NCBI RefSeq assembly: GCF_041296385.1
Contig: NW_027184062.1
Location: 873,001 to 937,000, forward strand
Origin: Aphelocoma coerulescens
Lineage: Eukaryota > Chordata > Aves > Passeriformes > Corvidae
Direction: 5' to 3'
DNA: 64,000 nucleotides
The number at the start of each line of letters is the position of its first letter. Position 1 is the stretch's first letter. The notes beneath the pieces were generated by a model. That model was not told the DNA's origin. It was given only the letters and a program-made list of their open reading frames with translations, and searched no databases. Of this stretch, positions 23,612 to 35,630 are shown in pieces. A program made the position numbers and the translations under genes.

Positions 23612-24048
23612 TGCGATCAAACCGCAGGGGTTTTATGTGCCCTTTTTTACGTAGCCAATCTTCCACAATATTCCCTTTCCCACAATCTTCCTCAATATTT
23701 CCCCCGATAGTACCCCGCAGCTGCAGGGAGGAGGAGAGAAGATCCAGCAGGCAGGAATTATGCAGCAGGATTGATTTCTTTAATTATTTTACAAACTCTT
23801 TTATAGACTTTTTTCTTCATAGTCTAATTGGACAAAGGGTCAGCCACCCCTTGGGGGTGATTGGCTAGAATCCTAAAACATCCATTGTCAAAATATTTTT
23901 CTACTGTACTATAAACAAAGCTTTTTCAAGGTCGCAGATGTTCATGGTTTACAAACTCTGTGAATATCTTCTCTGAGAGAGAAAAGTATCCCACGACTTA
24001 GAAAATAGCAAGAGAAATTCTTGTTAGCAGCAATATCGTATGCATACA
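23612..24048 (-). mobile_element. solo LTR inserted at a HYDIN splice acceptor
   Basis: The 437-bp segment is bracketed by perfect 6-bp repeats gatgcg at 23606-23611 and 24049-24054. On the minus strand it starts TGTATGCATACG and ends TTTGATCGCA. It contains the same core as the LTRs at 58023 and 59475: TATA box tctataaaag-type at about 23800, then ttaattattttac, and the segment agccaatca..cccaaggggtgg. The right target duplicate forms the junction with HYDIN exon 1 of this window, so the insertion site was the intron/exon border or a few bases inside the exon. Confidence 0.85.
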
Positions 24049-24049
24049 G

Positions 24050-24120
24050 ATGCGTACCATAGAGTGCCGGCAGGCGCGCATCACATTGTGCGTATCCACT
24101 TCACCCCTGACGAGAACAAG
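24050..24120 (+). pseudogene. HYDIN: HYDIN exon 1 of window (5' edge hit by LTR)
   Basis: The frame reads DAYHRVPAGAHHIV then VRIHFTPDENK, ending at a good donor (aacaag/gtgaga). It joins in phase 0 to the next exon, giving the characteristic PDENK-DYSHEL junction of an ASH-like domain. The original acceptor was probably ttgttacacaag at 23606. After LTR insertion the exon is preceded by gcatacag, which still supplies an AG but with a poor pyrimidine tract. Confidence 0.8.
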
Positions 24121-25542
24121 GTGAGACTGGAGGAGCGTTACCTCCAAAGCCATGGTTTCCATTGCACTCTGGGTACAGCCCGTTCCATTCGCTTCAGGCC
24201 CTGGGCAGGCAGCCTGCAGCCAGTCACACCTTGGCATGTGCTGTCAGGCACTGCATGCAGGCCTGGCAGGCTCTGCTTCCCCTCCCTGCACATGGCTGAG
24301 CATTCCCAAGGGCAGATGCACAGGGAACAGTATGAAAATGACAGAGGAGTGTTGATATGTGTTCAGCCATCTCTAGGCACAGTGGAAGGGGTTTAATTAT
24401 TGTGGAGAATACCAGAGGAACAAAAAGGTCAGAGAGCTTTCCTCCTTCCCAACTGGCAACAGCTTCCCTGCCTCACCCTGGACTGGAGCACAGACAGTGC
24501 TTTTTCACACCCTCTGTTCTCCAGCCTTGCAGCTGTGCTGTCCCAGATGCATGATACTGACCATGATACTACTGCAGGGCCAGGGCAGAGGATGTGCCAT
24601 GCCTGTGGCAGGGAGCCAGCCTGGCACAGGCACACTGATCTCTAGGTGCCCTTAGTCAGCAGAAGGTTGGTGAGCTGCAGGTGACTTAGACACCTGCCTG
24701 AAAGAGCTCGTGTAGGGCAGGTACAACCTGCAGGCAGACAGACCTGTGACCCCAGAGCCTGTGGCAGTGACACTGCTGTGGCTCTGTCTTCATGCCTGTC
24801 ACTGTGGTTGCTCTGTCAACTAGCACCCATTCTGTGCCAGACGTGCTTTTCCTTGGAGGTTTGAACAGCAGTGCTGAGGCCCTGGCAAGTCTGATCTCAG
24901 TGCTGTGATTTGAAGGGTTGATGCTGTGATCTGGGACTCGTTCATACAGAAGGGTTTAGGACATGGCGTGGAAGGGAGGATGCCTTGCAGGGAAACAAAG
25001 AGAGGCTCTTTCCAACAGCATCCTGCTACCTCTTAGCACTGTTCTTCTCCTGATTTGGTTGGACAGGCAAAGTTAGAGGAAAGCTCTGAGACAACTGATG
25101 TTTCTACGCCAGGCCAGAGGTGCCGGATCTCTTTGGGTGCAGCTGTTTTCTCATCTTCCTTTTGCTGCTTAGAGTCAGTTTAACACTTTGTCCTATTCTC
25201 AAACAGCAGGAATATAGAAACCTAAAGAGGAATGTCCTGTGTTCCCTAGCTCCATGTACCTTTGAAGAGACTTAGGAATTATTTAACATCATTAAAATTT
25301 AGAGTAAAAATTATGGTGGCGTAGGGCAGTTCTCTGTATGACACAAGAGCTTAATGCCACCGAGACAGGTTTTGCAAAGTGCACTGGTGCCTTTAAAATG
25401 CGACATATTAGTAGGACTTAATGTTGATTTTGGGGGTGGAAGTGGTAAATTGATGCCCTTGAAGGGTTATAGGAAATGGTTTTTCTTCTGCCATGGAGAT
25501 GGCACTAAATGCCCTGTGCTGAGCCAGTTTCTTTTCCTGCAG
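24121..25542 (+). other. HYDIN intron, no further feature recognised
   Basis: The interval lies between the donor at 24121 and the acceptor ttttcctgcag ending at 25542. No repeat family or extra exon could be supported. Confidence 0.6.
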
Positions 25543-25739
25543 GATTATTCCCATGAGCTCTCCTGCACCAGTGGAAAGGAAAGGATAGTTGTGCCAATTC
25601 AGGCCATTGGTGGCCGACCTATCCTGGACTTCCCTGACCAGCTGGACTTCCCAGTCTGTATAGTCAAATGCAGCAGTGAGAAGACTCTGCTGGAAAACAC
25701 TGGAAACCTGGAAGCTCATTAGGAGATGAGCACCAAGAG
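25543..25739 (+). pseudogene. HYDIN: HYDIN exon 2 with in-frame TAG
   Basis: The acceptor is cttttcctgcag. The frame runs DYSHELSCTSGKE then IVVPIQAIGGRPILDFPD, a typical HYDIN strand pattern, and then meets TAG at 25720-25722. The same frame continues for six more codons to a good donor (aagag/gtgagg at 25740), and those codons resemble the expected family continuation. The TAG therefore looks like a nonsense change (probably from a tyrosine codon) inside a once-functional exon. The stretch just before it also looks one codon short relative to the family. Confidence 0.8.
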
Positions 25740-28700
25740 GTGAGGCAGCTCATCCATTCTTATGCAACACACCTTTGGGTGAAAACAGAGTTGGGAAAGA
25801 GTAACAAAAGGAAGCAGAGCATCGGAGCTGCTGCCCTGAAGCCCTGGCTGGAAGTGAGCAGGATGGGTGGCATCTGCTCTTGTTTCCAGTGTTCTTAGCA
25901 GGATGCAACCTTTGAGCTTTCTCTGTCCCAGGTTTCCTGGAGGGTGCTGGAACATGTTAGTAGCTGGCTTGCACCCTCCTGAGCACAAGCAGCTTCTGAA
26001 ATGGTTACTCAGCACTGTCAGCCAAATAGACAGGAGTAGGTAACCAAATTCTCTGGGAAGACACAGGCATGTGGCATTCCAGCAGTCCCCACATTTGATG
26101 CCCAACATGAGCTATGTTGTGGGCAGCCTGTGCAGTTCCTGTTACTTAAAGCTGATCTGATTTCCCTTGTCAGCTGAGGGCATCAGTCACCTCTTCTGTT
26201 CCATGATGAACCTTTGAAAGCCAGTTTAAAATTTCAAACAGATGATTTAAATCTCTGAATAAGGTCGGGCCCCCTTTCATTGAGATTTCTTTGTAAATAC
26301 TCTGAAGTTCCTGTGTTTCTGCTCTGTTTTTCAATTTTGTTTTGTGTTAAATGTTTGCCATAATTTCATGAATTCTTCATTGGGAACTTTCATAAAGGTC
26401 GAGCTCCTCTAATGCCTGTCAGTATAGCACGTGCCCATAGGTATATGCACAGGTGTGTAGGAAATATGACACATTTAGAGAATATGTGAAAAGCAATTGG
26501 GCTGATTTAGAAGAAAAAAATATAGAATAACTTTTGCTGGAAGGGACCTCTGGAAATCATTTGAGCAAACACACTGCTCAAAGCAAGACCAGTGTCTGGG
26601 GCTTGCAAGGTGCCCGTGGGAGATCTGGATGTGTCTTTGGATGCCATACAAGAAAACAAACATCCAAATGGATCTAGTTAAAAAGCCGAAGAAAGCAAGC
26701 CATTAGAACCCCCTTCATACCTTACCTTTTCTGCCTGTCAGGTGCAGTAGTGATTCATGGAAAGGGTAGATCTAACAGGATGAGAACTATCTCAAGGAAC
26801 AGCTCACAATGAACAGATAAAAGGCCGAAATGTAGCCTGCCAGCCCCATCTCTTGGCAGTGGTTTTCATTTGGTTATTACAGTGACAGGGATGTCTCCTT
26901 CACAGCTCTTCGTATGTGTGGGCTCAGGGAAGAGCTTAGTGATGTTGGCTGAAATTCAGAGGAGTTAAGTTTAACTGCAGAGCTTGTGTCCTTGGGTCTT
27001 GGGGAGCCAAGTCTATATGTGAGAGACAACTGCTACAGCAGTAACAGAGGAGTCTGGTGGGTACAGCCTAGGTTGGGATGTAGGAGATGCAGGGGTTGAT
27101 TTGCACTCAGTTTTTCAGTCCTGACAGCTGAGTTCTGAGCTTGGCTGGATCCTCTTCTGAAAATTTGGAAATAAGAAGATACCTTCTTTCCCAGGCAACC
27201 CCTGAAGTCACCCCCAGGAGTGTTATTTCCCATCCTGCTAACTGAGGGCAGGAGTATGTAGACATGGGACAGGAGTGGGAAAGGGATGGGATGGAAGGCA
27301 GCGCTGAAGTGTGGCCAGAGATTCCCTTAACTTGCAGCTTCTCTGTTCTGGTGCAATCTCTGGAAAAAGAATAAGAAAAAAATCCTGTGCCTTGCCCACA
27401 CCAGGCACTGATCCCCCCTAGCCTCAGCAGAGACCTGCAGCAGTCCTGGCACCACCCCTGGGGCAGATGCAGAAACACGTACAGTAATCCAGCTCTGGGG
27501 CTGGTGGGGCCTTGTCTTTCCTCCCCTCTCTCCAAAGTCTCAGGTCCAGCACATAAACATTTCTGGCCCAAGGCTTCTCCATCAGCCAGTAGTGATGCTC
27601 TCACTACTGGTAATGGGAACAGGCCAGGCCCATAATTGCAGCAATACGTCCTTAATGAGCAGAACCTGAAGCACCTTCATCAGCTGTCACTACTGACATG
27701 AATAAAGTTCAGCTTGCCAGATGTTCTCCTTATTTTTGTGTGTGATGCATTCATCACCAAACTCCCCAGAACACACTTTTAAGGTGACAGATTGACCACT
27801 AGCAAAGCACCAAGGCCAGGAACTTTTATTTCCTCAGTGACGCTCTGCAGGAGCACAAAGCCCAGCAGCTGCTGGGCAGAAGCACATTTCACCTGACCTG
27901 TCCCTGTGCATCAAAGCACGGAGTCTTGTGTCTATCAGGCAAGAGCTGTTTACCTGGTGACCAATCTTAATTGCTCCTGTTAAATCAAAGTGCACCAACA
28001 CATTTGCATAATTATTTCCAACATATTGCACAGAGTTTGTCTGGGGGGCCAAGCAAACAGTTAACCAGCCTGGATGACAACCCAGAGTCCCAGACTGCAT
28101 TGCTGGTAAATACACAGAAACCTTCTGTTCTGTTTCCTTGATGTGCTCCTGGTAATGGTGCTTCATTTAACTGGGACTGGATCCTTCAGATTGTAAATGG
28201 CATCCTCCTTTTGGGTCTTGTTTCCATGCCACTGTAGTCCTCTAATGTGCATTTGTACTCTTTCAGAGTGTTGATTGCTCCTTTTCTTAAAACAGCTTTC
28301 ATTGAAATGCTGATAAAATGTGCCCTTTTTAGGCTAAATCAGGTAGAAGAAACCTTTCTTCAAGGTAGAAGAAATCAAAGAACCACACTGCAAATTCAAC
28401 AGTAATTATTCCTTGGTCTTCAAGGAGGAGCTCCTTTTCCCTGTCTGATTCCTAGGCTGTAATCTCACAGGGCAGGTAGTGCCCTAACATTTGCATCTCT
28501 TGAGATGAGGTTTATAGGCAGCAGGAAAAAAGAAATTCCTGAGGCAGTCAGTGTCAAATTGTGCATGCAGATAGTTCTTAACCCTCTCTGTGCTTTTCAC
28601 AAACCATTCTCTGATGGGATTGCTGACGGTCAGACCCTTGATTCTCCACTACTGTGTGGCTATATCTGGGTGAAGTTTTATTTTATTCCTGGGCAGTGCC

Positions 28701-29695
28701 GTGTGTGAGGTGTCCATCAGACTCACTCCAATGCAACGTATTTCTTGCACGCTTCTGTCCTGTATGCTGCTTCTCCATTGTCTTGTCACGGATGCTTTTT
28801 CTATGTTGCCCTCTACACGTGTGTAATTTCTGTCTCATAACATTTTCAGGCCCTCGAGTTCCTATTTGATAACAAATCAAGACAAATTTTTCCTCATCCC
28901 CATTCCCCAGGCCACTCATGCTGTTGCAAACCTCTCCCATCTATCTCCCATTTGATTTCCAGACTGAGGAATCCCATTCAGTCTTCATATAGAAGCTGCT
29001 CTCTACTTATTAATCTTTCCTTTGTCCCTTTTTTATTTAATTTGAAATGCTCCAGCTTGGTTTTTGAGATGAGAACAATATCAAATATTTCAAGACTGAT
29101 GTGGCTGTGCATTTGGACAGAGAGATGATGATTTTCATGGTGTTCATTTTGTAGTTGTTTGTCATATTGCAGAGCACTGGCTTGTGTTTCCTTGCTCGTG
29201 TCCCCTCCTGCTGTGGGCTGTCACTTCACTTGTTCCTCTGGGCCTTCCTTTTCTGCCCACATGCCCCCAAGCATATTTTCTTGTCAGCAACAAGGGATCA
29301 GGAGAGACAGGAGTCTCGCAGGACGCCCAGGGAAGACCCTGGGCAAGCCAGGACTGAACAGGGCTCCTCAGCGTCACCTGAAGGACTTTGATGCAGAATT
29401 CCCAGTGATCAGCATGGGTCACCTGAGCACATCTGACAAATCCCACTGTAAATACTGTCACCTTGGGGCCAAATCTCTACAAACACACTCGGAAATAAAG
29501 CGTTTAAAGAGGTGCCCAGGACATCCTCACTCTGTACACACAGAGCTGTCAGGATGTGATAAATGTACTGATCCATAGAACTGCTTATTCAGCTAAAAGC
29601 TGTGACACTTTCTTCTGTCACCTGTGGCTTGCTCTGTTCCTTGTGCTTCCATCAGTGCCTGAGCTGAGCAAAGACTCCTCTTTGCTTTGTTCCAG
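25740..29695 (+). other. HYDIN intron with an apparently missing exon
   Basis: Exon 2 ends in phase 2 while the next recognised exon begins with two bases of a codon, so they cannot join in frame. HYDIN normally has about 40-50 residues between these segments, and I could not find an exon for them here. A CR1 tail lies at about 26515-26610. Nothing else is recognised. Confidence 0.5.
26515..26610 (-). mobile_element. CR1 LINE 3' tail fragment
   Basis: The sequence tagaataacttttgctggaagggacctctggaaatcatttgagcaaacacactgctcaaagca is the familiar avian CR1 3'-UTR, with its 3' end to the left, so the element is on the minus strand. It is short and 5'-truncated, the usual state of CR1 copies. Confidence 0.75.
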
Positions 29696-29897
29696 ATGAA
29701 ACTATCCAGACAGAACTTCATGGAGAAGCTATAGATCTCAATGTTGGGTTGAGCACATACTCCGTGGAGCTTGAGAAGTCTTACATCACCATGTTGTGCC
29801 ACACAACCATGGTCATCGAAAACAGGAGTGACACCACAGCCCATTTCCAGTGGAGGACTTATCCTAATGAGGAAGAAGAGAATCAAAAGAAGATGAG
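29696..29897 (+). CDS. HYDIN: HYDIN exon 3
   Basis: The acceptor is gctttgttccag and the donor is gatgag/gtgggt. The open frame contains ELHGEAIDLNVGL, SYITM and RSDTTAHFQW, then an acidic EEEEN run. These are consecutive strands of a HYDIN ASH-like domain followed by the start of its acidic/coiled linker. It ends in phase 2 and joins the next exon to make an arginine codon. Length is 202 bp with no stop. Confidence 0.88.
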
Positions 29898-29949
29898 GTG
29901 GGTTTGAAAGATGCATTTCAGTGAAATACGTGGCCCAAGACTAAAACTA

Positions 29950-32600
29950 ATGTATGGCCTTAGGGGTTTGTTGGTGCTTTTGAATGGTTTAGGTCAAGTA
30001 AACCATCTCTGAAATTAGGGTGTGTGTCCCTGGGCTTCAGGAGCTCAGCACTTTGCATTCCAGTTCCATTTATACTCCAGCCAAGGATGGCGTTTTGGGG
30101 AGGAAAGGTTGATCTCAATGACTGGATTTCCTCAAGTTCTAATTGGGCTTTTGCCTCTCTAATTTTCTTCCTACGTGACCTGGCAACATCCTTAAACATT
30201 TCCTGAGTTGCCTGCCCCTCTTTCCAAAGGTCATACACCCTCTTTTTTTCCCTTAGATCCTTCAAAAGCTCCTTGCCTATCTGGGCTGGTTGTCTTCCCC
30301 ATCAGCTCGTCTTTCAGCACATTGGGACAGTCTGTTCCTGTGCCTTCAAGACTTCTTTCTTGAAGAATGTCTATCCTTCCTGGACCCCTTTGTTTTTAAA
30401 GGCTGTTTCCCAAGGTACTCTCCAAATCAGCCTCTTGAACAGGCCGAAGTCTGCCCTCCAGAAGTCCAGAGGAGAAGTTTAGTTGATGCCTCTCCTTGTT
30501 TCACTGAATATTGAGAACTCTATTATTTCACAGTCACTGTACCCCAGATGGCCTCCGACCACATCTCCCACCAGCCCTTCTCTGTTTAGGAACAGCAGGT
30601 CCAGCAGAGCTCCACCCCTTGTAGGATCACTCACCGGCTGTGATAAGAATCTCTCCTCCATATACTCTAAGAACCTCCTAGATTGCCTCTTCTCTGCTGT
30701 GTTGAGTTCCCAGCAGACATCTGTCAGGTTAAAGTCACCTACAAGAACAAGTGCTGGCAATCTTGAAACATCCTTCAGCTGCTTGTAGAATAACACATCC
30801 ACCTCTTGGTCCTGGTTGGGTGTTCTATAACAGACTCCCCCCCTGGGATGTCAGCCTTGTTGTCCTTCCTCTGATTCTCACGCACAGGCACTCAACTTTA
30901 TCATCATTAATCTCAAGTTCCATGGCGTCAAGAGCCTCCCTAATATACAGAGCCACCCCTCCACCTCTTCTCCCTCTCCCATCTCTTCTGAAGAGCTTGT
31001 AGCCATCCACTGCAGCACTCCAGTCATGCAAGTCGTCCCACCATGTTTCCACGATGGCGACTACATCATAGCTTTTCTGCTCTACCATGACTTCCAGCTT
31101 CTCCTGTTTGTTACGTGTGTCACTAATGCGTGCATTAGTGTACGTGCACTTCAGCTGGGCTGCTGACTTCACCCCTAACTCTGGCATACCGCCCTTAGGC
31201 TCCTCTCTGGAGAGTGTGGTTTCATCCCCTTTCCCTTCAAATCTAGTTCAAAGCCCTCTCAATCAGACCTGCCAGCTCAGGGGCTCTAGCAGGCCAGGTG
31301 CCGTAAAAGTTGCCCCCGATCAAAAAACCCAAAATTTCACCGATGGTACCAGTCCTTAAACCACCTATTGATGATGTTTTCTTGTTCCTTTCATCATTCA
31401 TCCCTGCTCCTGAAAGAACTGAGAACACCACCTGTGCTCCTGCCCCATCAACCAGTTGACTCAGAACCTTGAAGTTCTTTTTAATTACCCTGGTGCCTTT
31501 CCTGTCAGCCTCATCACTGCCAGCCTGGACAACCAACAGAGTAATAATCAGAGAGCTGATTTAGTTCATTTAGTTATTAGGGAATCTTCTGGTGATATCT
31601 ACTACCTGTATCCCAGGGAGGCAGCAGACTTCCCTGTGGAATGTATCCGGTCAACATACAGGGCCCTCAGCTCCTCTTAGAAGGGAGTCACATACTGCAG
31701 CTACTCTTCTTAACACTTGAGATTGTGATTTGTCTGACAGACAAAGTGTAACTGAAAGACTCTCCAGACAGAATTTTTTCTTTAGTGTCATCTGCCTGAC
31801 CCTCTGGATCCAGGGCCTCGTACCTCTTCTGTCAGGGCATCTGGGTAGGTGATGGGGGTCAGGATGGAATTTTATTACCTCCCCAGAAGGGACCCATTTC
31901 CATTCCCCACCATCTCCTAGGTCTTCTCCTTCTGCCTGGTGGCAGGAAGGGCAGGGCTCCTCTGACTGCTGCTGAGCTTCTCTCAGGGTTGGAAGGGTAT
32001 AACTCCACCAGCCTTTTTCCCTTTCCCTCTCCCTAATACTCCCTCAGCCTTTCCACTTCTTCCTTAAGCTCTGCCACCGGACAGAACAGATCATCCACCT
32101 GCTCACACCACACACAGGTGTCTTGTGCGCTGTCCTCTGGCACTAATGCCAGGCTCAGACCCTCCCTGCAGCCAGGGGCCTGCACAGCTGCATCCTTCCT
32201 GGGGGTTCTGTTTGGGTTAGTACACTCTTGCTGGCAGCAGCAGCAATGGCTTTTGATAATTTGTAAGCCATTCCTGGGGAGAGGGGGAAATGCAAGCTCC
32301 TCAGAACCAGCAAAAAGACACGAGCCACTACCAGGAGGGTAGGTGGCTGCACCCTTTCTGTTCAGCCTGCTTGCGTGAATGGCCACGCAAAAACCGACAA
32401 ACTGCGTGCCAAAACTGCCGTGCCAAAACTGCCATAGCAAGCCCCTGTTTGCTGCGGTCTGGGTCACTCCCACTCCCCAGCGCCATTTTAAATTGCCTGC
32501 CAAGGACCAGGCGATCGACCCTTGCCAAGCTTGAATGGATGGCAAGAGGGTCCTTTAGTGCCCTGGGCTTCTTGGTTTTCTACTGTTCTCTATCTACTTA
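29950..32600 (-). mobile_element. CR1 LINE, 5' half, minus strand
   Basis: Reading right to left: an ORF1-like segment with a WCEQVDD block and a heptad-like VAELKEEVERLREY end (32545-32033), a second ORF1 part ending in LAGLIERALN (31536-31243), and the ORF2 endonuclease (31187-30479). Then comes a linker with the RVYDLWKEGQATQE block (30265-29960). Reverse transcriptase and the 3' tail are absent. Frames are broken at several points. It lies in the intron between HYDIN exons 3 and 4. Confidence 0.8.
30479..31187 (-). pseudogene. CR1 ORF2 endonuclease remnant
   Basis: Two open frames (31187-30825 and 30802-30479) cover an apurinic-type endonuclease. The first includes a nucleotide-nicking domain start with an NARI block, a VAIVETWWDD motif and a GGGVALYI block. 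The second has a GDFNLTD motif and a YSDCEIIEF block. They are in different frames around 30810-30825, so at least one frameshift separates them. This enzyme makes the nick that primes CR1 insertion; here it is inactive. Confidence 0.8.
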
Positions 32601-33671
32601 CACAGTATCTGACTTCCATGCAAGCTCTGTGTGTTAAAAGAAAACCCCCTGACATTCTCTGGCTACTTCCCTGGACTGTTTATTTCCATTTTTTCCCACT
32701 TGCCTGCCTCAGCCTGGACCCCAAGTGATCCACTTTCCCCTCAGAAGCAACTAGGTTTCCCCACAGTTAACTTCAGCCTGGTTTTGGTTTTGTGGGTTTT
32801 TTTCCAATTACATTTGTTTTCATGCCATTTTGTGTCCTAGACTTTGACCATGACGTTTTGTTCTTCCTTACTTCCAGTCTTAGGGATGGTTTTAGCTCCA
32901 AGGCTACTGTCCTGCTGTGAGATCTCAGAGCAGAGAGGACATTTTTATGAGAGGAGACAGTGCACGATCCTTTCCCTCTCAGCACATTCTATGAACATGC
33001 ACTGGGATGGGACCCAAAAAGCCCTGGATCATGAAAAAGTCTCTCCAGGAGTTTGCTGTCTCCCTCCTGCACAACAAAAGTCCCTTCCCTTCTCAGGGCC
33101 TCTGTTTTCATGCATATAAAACCTTGAATGTCACTGAAGGGATGCAATGTCTGAATTCATCAATTGCCTTTGGAAGTGCTCTGGGATGCTCTCATGGAAG
33201 GCAGAATAGGGAACAGGGCAGGTTGAAAATGAAAGAAACAAAGAGTGATGCTGGTGACCTGTAGCTGCAACCCAGCTTAGTTTCCTCTTCCCAGAGAAGT
33301 CCTGCAATGGATACTCCTTGATCTTGATCTGCCTCCCCTGAGTAGCTTAGCTTATGGAAAAGCCATTTGGGGTGGCTGGTGGATTCCCCTCAGCTGTGGC
33401 AGAGGTTTTGAGCCAGAAGGTTCTCTTGAGGGCTGCTGGCTTTCAAAACCTCTCCTGAGCTTGTAAGTGTGGAGTAAAACTGCATGCCATGCCAGTGAAC
33501 AACAAGTGATCCTCTGATCCATTTGGGACCCCGTGGGTCGGGGTCAGCCCCTTGCTGAGGAGCTGCTGCTGCTACTCTCCAGGTGCTTTGCTCTCCTGCA
33601 CTTACACTGATCTCTGCAAATATGTGGCTTATTAAATGATCTGCTGGGTTCGTCTCTCCCTGCGGCTGCAG
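32601..33671 (+). other. HYDIN intron, nothing else recognised
   Basis: The sequence between the CR1 element and exon 4 has no supported exon or repeat. Confidence 0.5.
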
Positions 33672-33864
33672 GCTCTATCATTTGCTTAGTCTGGAGAAAG
33701 GGGTCTGGCTGGAAAATTTACTGGAGGAGAAAAAAGTAATGGAGGAGCTGGGCACTCGTGAAGATCGCACTGCCATCCTGAGCGACATGGTCGATGAGGA
33801 GATGGCAAAGGTGCAACAAGACTCCATACTGTTCTCCGATGAAATTTTTTTCATTGAGCCACTG
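33672..33864 (+). pseudogene. HYDIN: HYDIN exon 4, donor GT replaced by CT
   Basis: The acceptor is gcggctgcag. The frame encodes an acidic/helical linker (LYHLLSLEKGVWLENLLEE, then MEELGTRED and DMVDEEMAKVQQ) and ends SDEIFFIEPL. The next exon begins EGEIGPNC in phase 0, so this exon should end in phase 0 after the CTG at 33862-33864. The following bases are ctgagt, one base from the ideal donor gtgagt. The nearest usable GT (33869) would leave phase 1 and put the next exon out of frame with an early stop. Confidence 0.75.
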
Positions 33865-34593
33865 CTGAGTAATAGCTGAGAACCTCATCTCCTCTTCCTC
33901 CTCCCTCCCCCCTTCCCGTCACCTCCCCCCCCATGTGGTCACTCAGCAGATCCTCAGCTGGCTTGATGTGCTGACAGGGAAGACATCCATTTTCTGATGA
34001 GGCTAGAGAGCTCACTACTAAAAGCATTTCTGCCCTGCGGGCTCAAGGCAGGGGTGGGAGCCTGAAAAAGCCAAGGCCTGTCCTTGCCGTGTCCACAGGG
34101 ACCAGTTATTGTAGGTAGGGGCTACCCCATGGTGTGTGGGGTTTAGCAGGGGTGCTGGAGCACTGCCAGTTCACATATTGACCTGAAGCATGCAATGGTT
34201 CACTGGGAAAAGGAGGCCAAATTCAGCCCAAGGTTAATCATAGAAATGCCAATCCCTTCGTATAACCACGACTTGCACTAAGTTTCTGAGTCTCCCTTCC
34301 AGTGTCATCTGCGAGCCTGGACACAAGGCTGGCAGGTTCAAATGGGCTTTTTGGGTTCTGCTGCACACAGGGACAGAAAACCTTTTCCTTTTCTGTTTAT
34401 GCAAACAAAGCCCCACCTCCTGCCATCAGCCAGAGCCCTGATTCTGAGTACTGGCACAGTGAGAGATGATGAATGCCTAATGTCTGCACAGTGCAAAATC
34501 CCTTCTCATCTTGGAGTAAACCCTAGAATAACCCCAACCACCTCTGCTTTCTTTCAAAACAGGTTAAACTAATATTTTTATTTCCAAGGAAGG
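33865..34593 (+). other. HYDIN intron, nothing recognised
   Basis: It lies between exon 4 and a solo LTR. No exon, RNA gene or repeat family is evident. Confidence 0.5.
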
Positions 34594-35289
34594 TGTTAGG
34601 ATCAGAGTTAGGAAAAGTTGGCTTTCACAAAGTTGTTGGTTAATTGTTGAAATAAAAATTGGTAATTAGGGGATAAAGAAAGTTGTTAATGAGTTGGTTG
34701 AGGGTTTCCACAGTTGAGCAATTGTGCATTGATCAGGTTTTAATTGTTGTAATTTATTCAAGGTTAAAAGTCATTAGTTACTGTGTTAATTATATTTATT
34801 GTTAATAAAAATCATTATAGGGATTGTGGTACAAAATGGGGAACAGGAGAATGTTCCAGAACCTCTATGAGGTAACCAAAGAGGGAGGTCCCCCGAACCT
34901 ATGAGGTAATCAAAAGGGAGGGCTTCAGCCGTTATCTACATAAGGGTGGAAAAGAAGGACTTTTACTGGATGTACCCCGGAGCAGTCAGAAGACCCCAGA
35001 CAACAGCCAAAGGACAAGGAGCCAACCAAAGGACTCTAGACATGGGATAGGCAAGCAGGATGCTCTGGCTGGGCGGGGAAAGGGGCAGCCGGGAGGCGGG
35101 CACTAGGGGGATAAAATGTGTCACCTGAGGCTGGGAGAGGAGCCTTTTATTTGCCCCGGCCTGCGTCAAGCTTTCAGTGCTGCTCCCTTTGTCTTGTGTG
35201 AGGCAACTAGCCACAAGTGGTCTCTTACTGTCTTTTATTTCTTGTTAATAAGTTTATTTTAAAGCTCAATCCTGAGCCCATTTTTAACA
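34594..35289 (+). mobile_element. solo LTR, plus strand
   Basis: The segment starts TGTTAGGATCAG and ends CCATTTTTAACA. It has a TATA-like ggataaaatg at about 35109 and an aataag/tttattttaaa region near 35244 in the right order. aagg precedes and follows it (34590-34593 and 35290-35293), a possible 4-bp target duplication. No internal retroviral sequence is present. Confidence 0.7.
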
Positions 35290-35630
35290 AAGGAGATCGT
35301 GTTCTCTTCTTGGTTACTCCTGTGGCCCATCTAAGGCCAAGAGCTGCCAGTGCACAATGGCAGTTACACACCACTGTAGCTGACAGCAGCGTGAAATCAC
35401 CAAGAGCTTGTGTAAGAGCAGTAGGAATATTGTGGAGAGTGGGAGCTCATCGGCTGAGCATTAAGAGCTCCCAGCGGTGTGTTGAGCTTGGTTTGGTTTC
35501 CGCGGGCTCCTTGTGTTGTTCACTCCTGCCTCAACATTGATGCTCTAAATAAAGGTTTACAGGACTGTGGGTAAAAACAAGAAATGTGATATTATAATAT
35601 AAGTGGTTTGCTGTCTCTTTCTTGTTTTAG

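Noticed and set aside
23213..24048. One full-length ERV spanning both LTR-like segments here
   Set aside because: The two segments differ in sequence, and the right one has its own perfect 6-bp target duplication at both edges, so it is an independent solo LTR.
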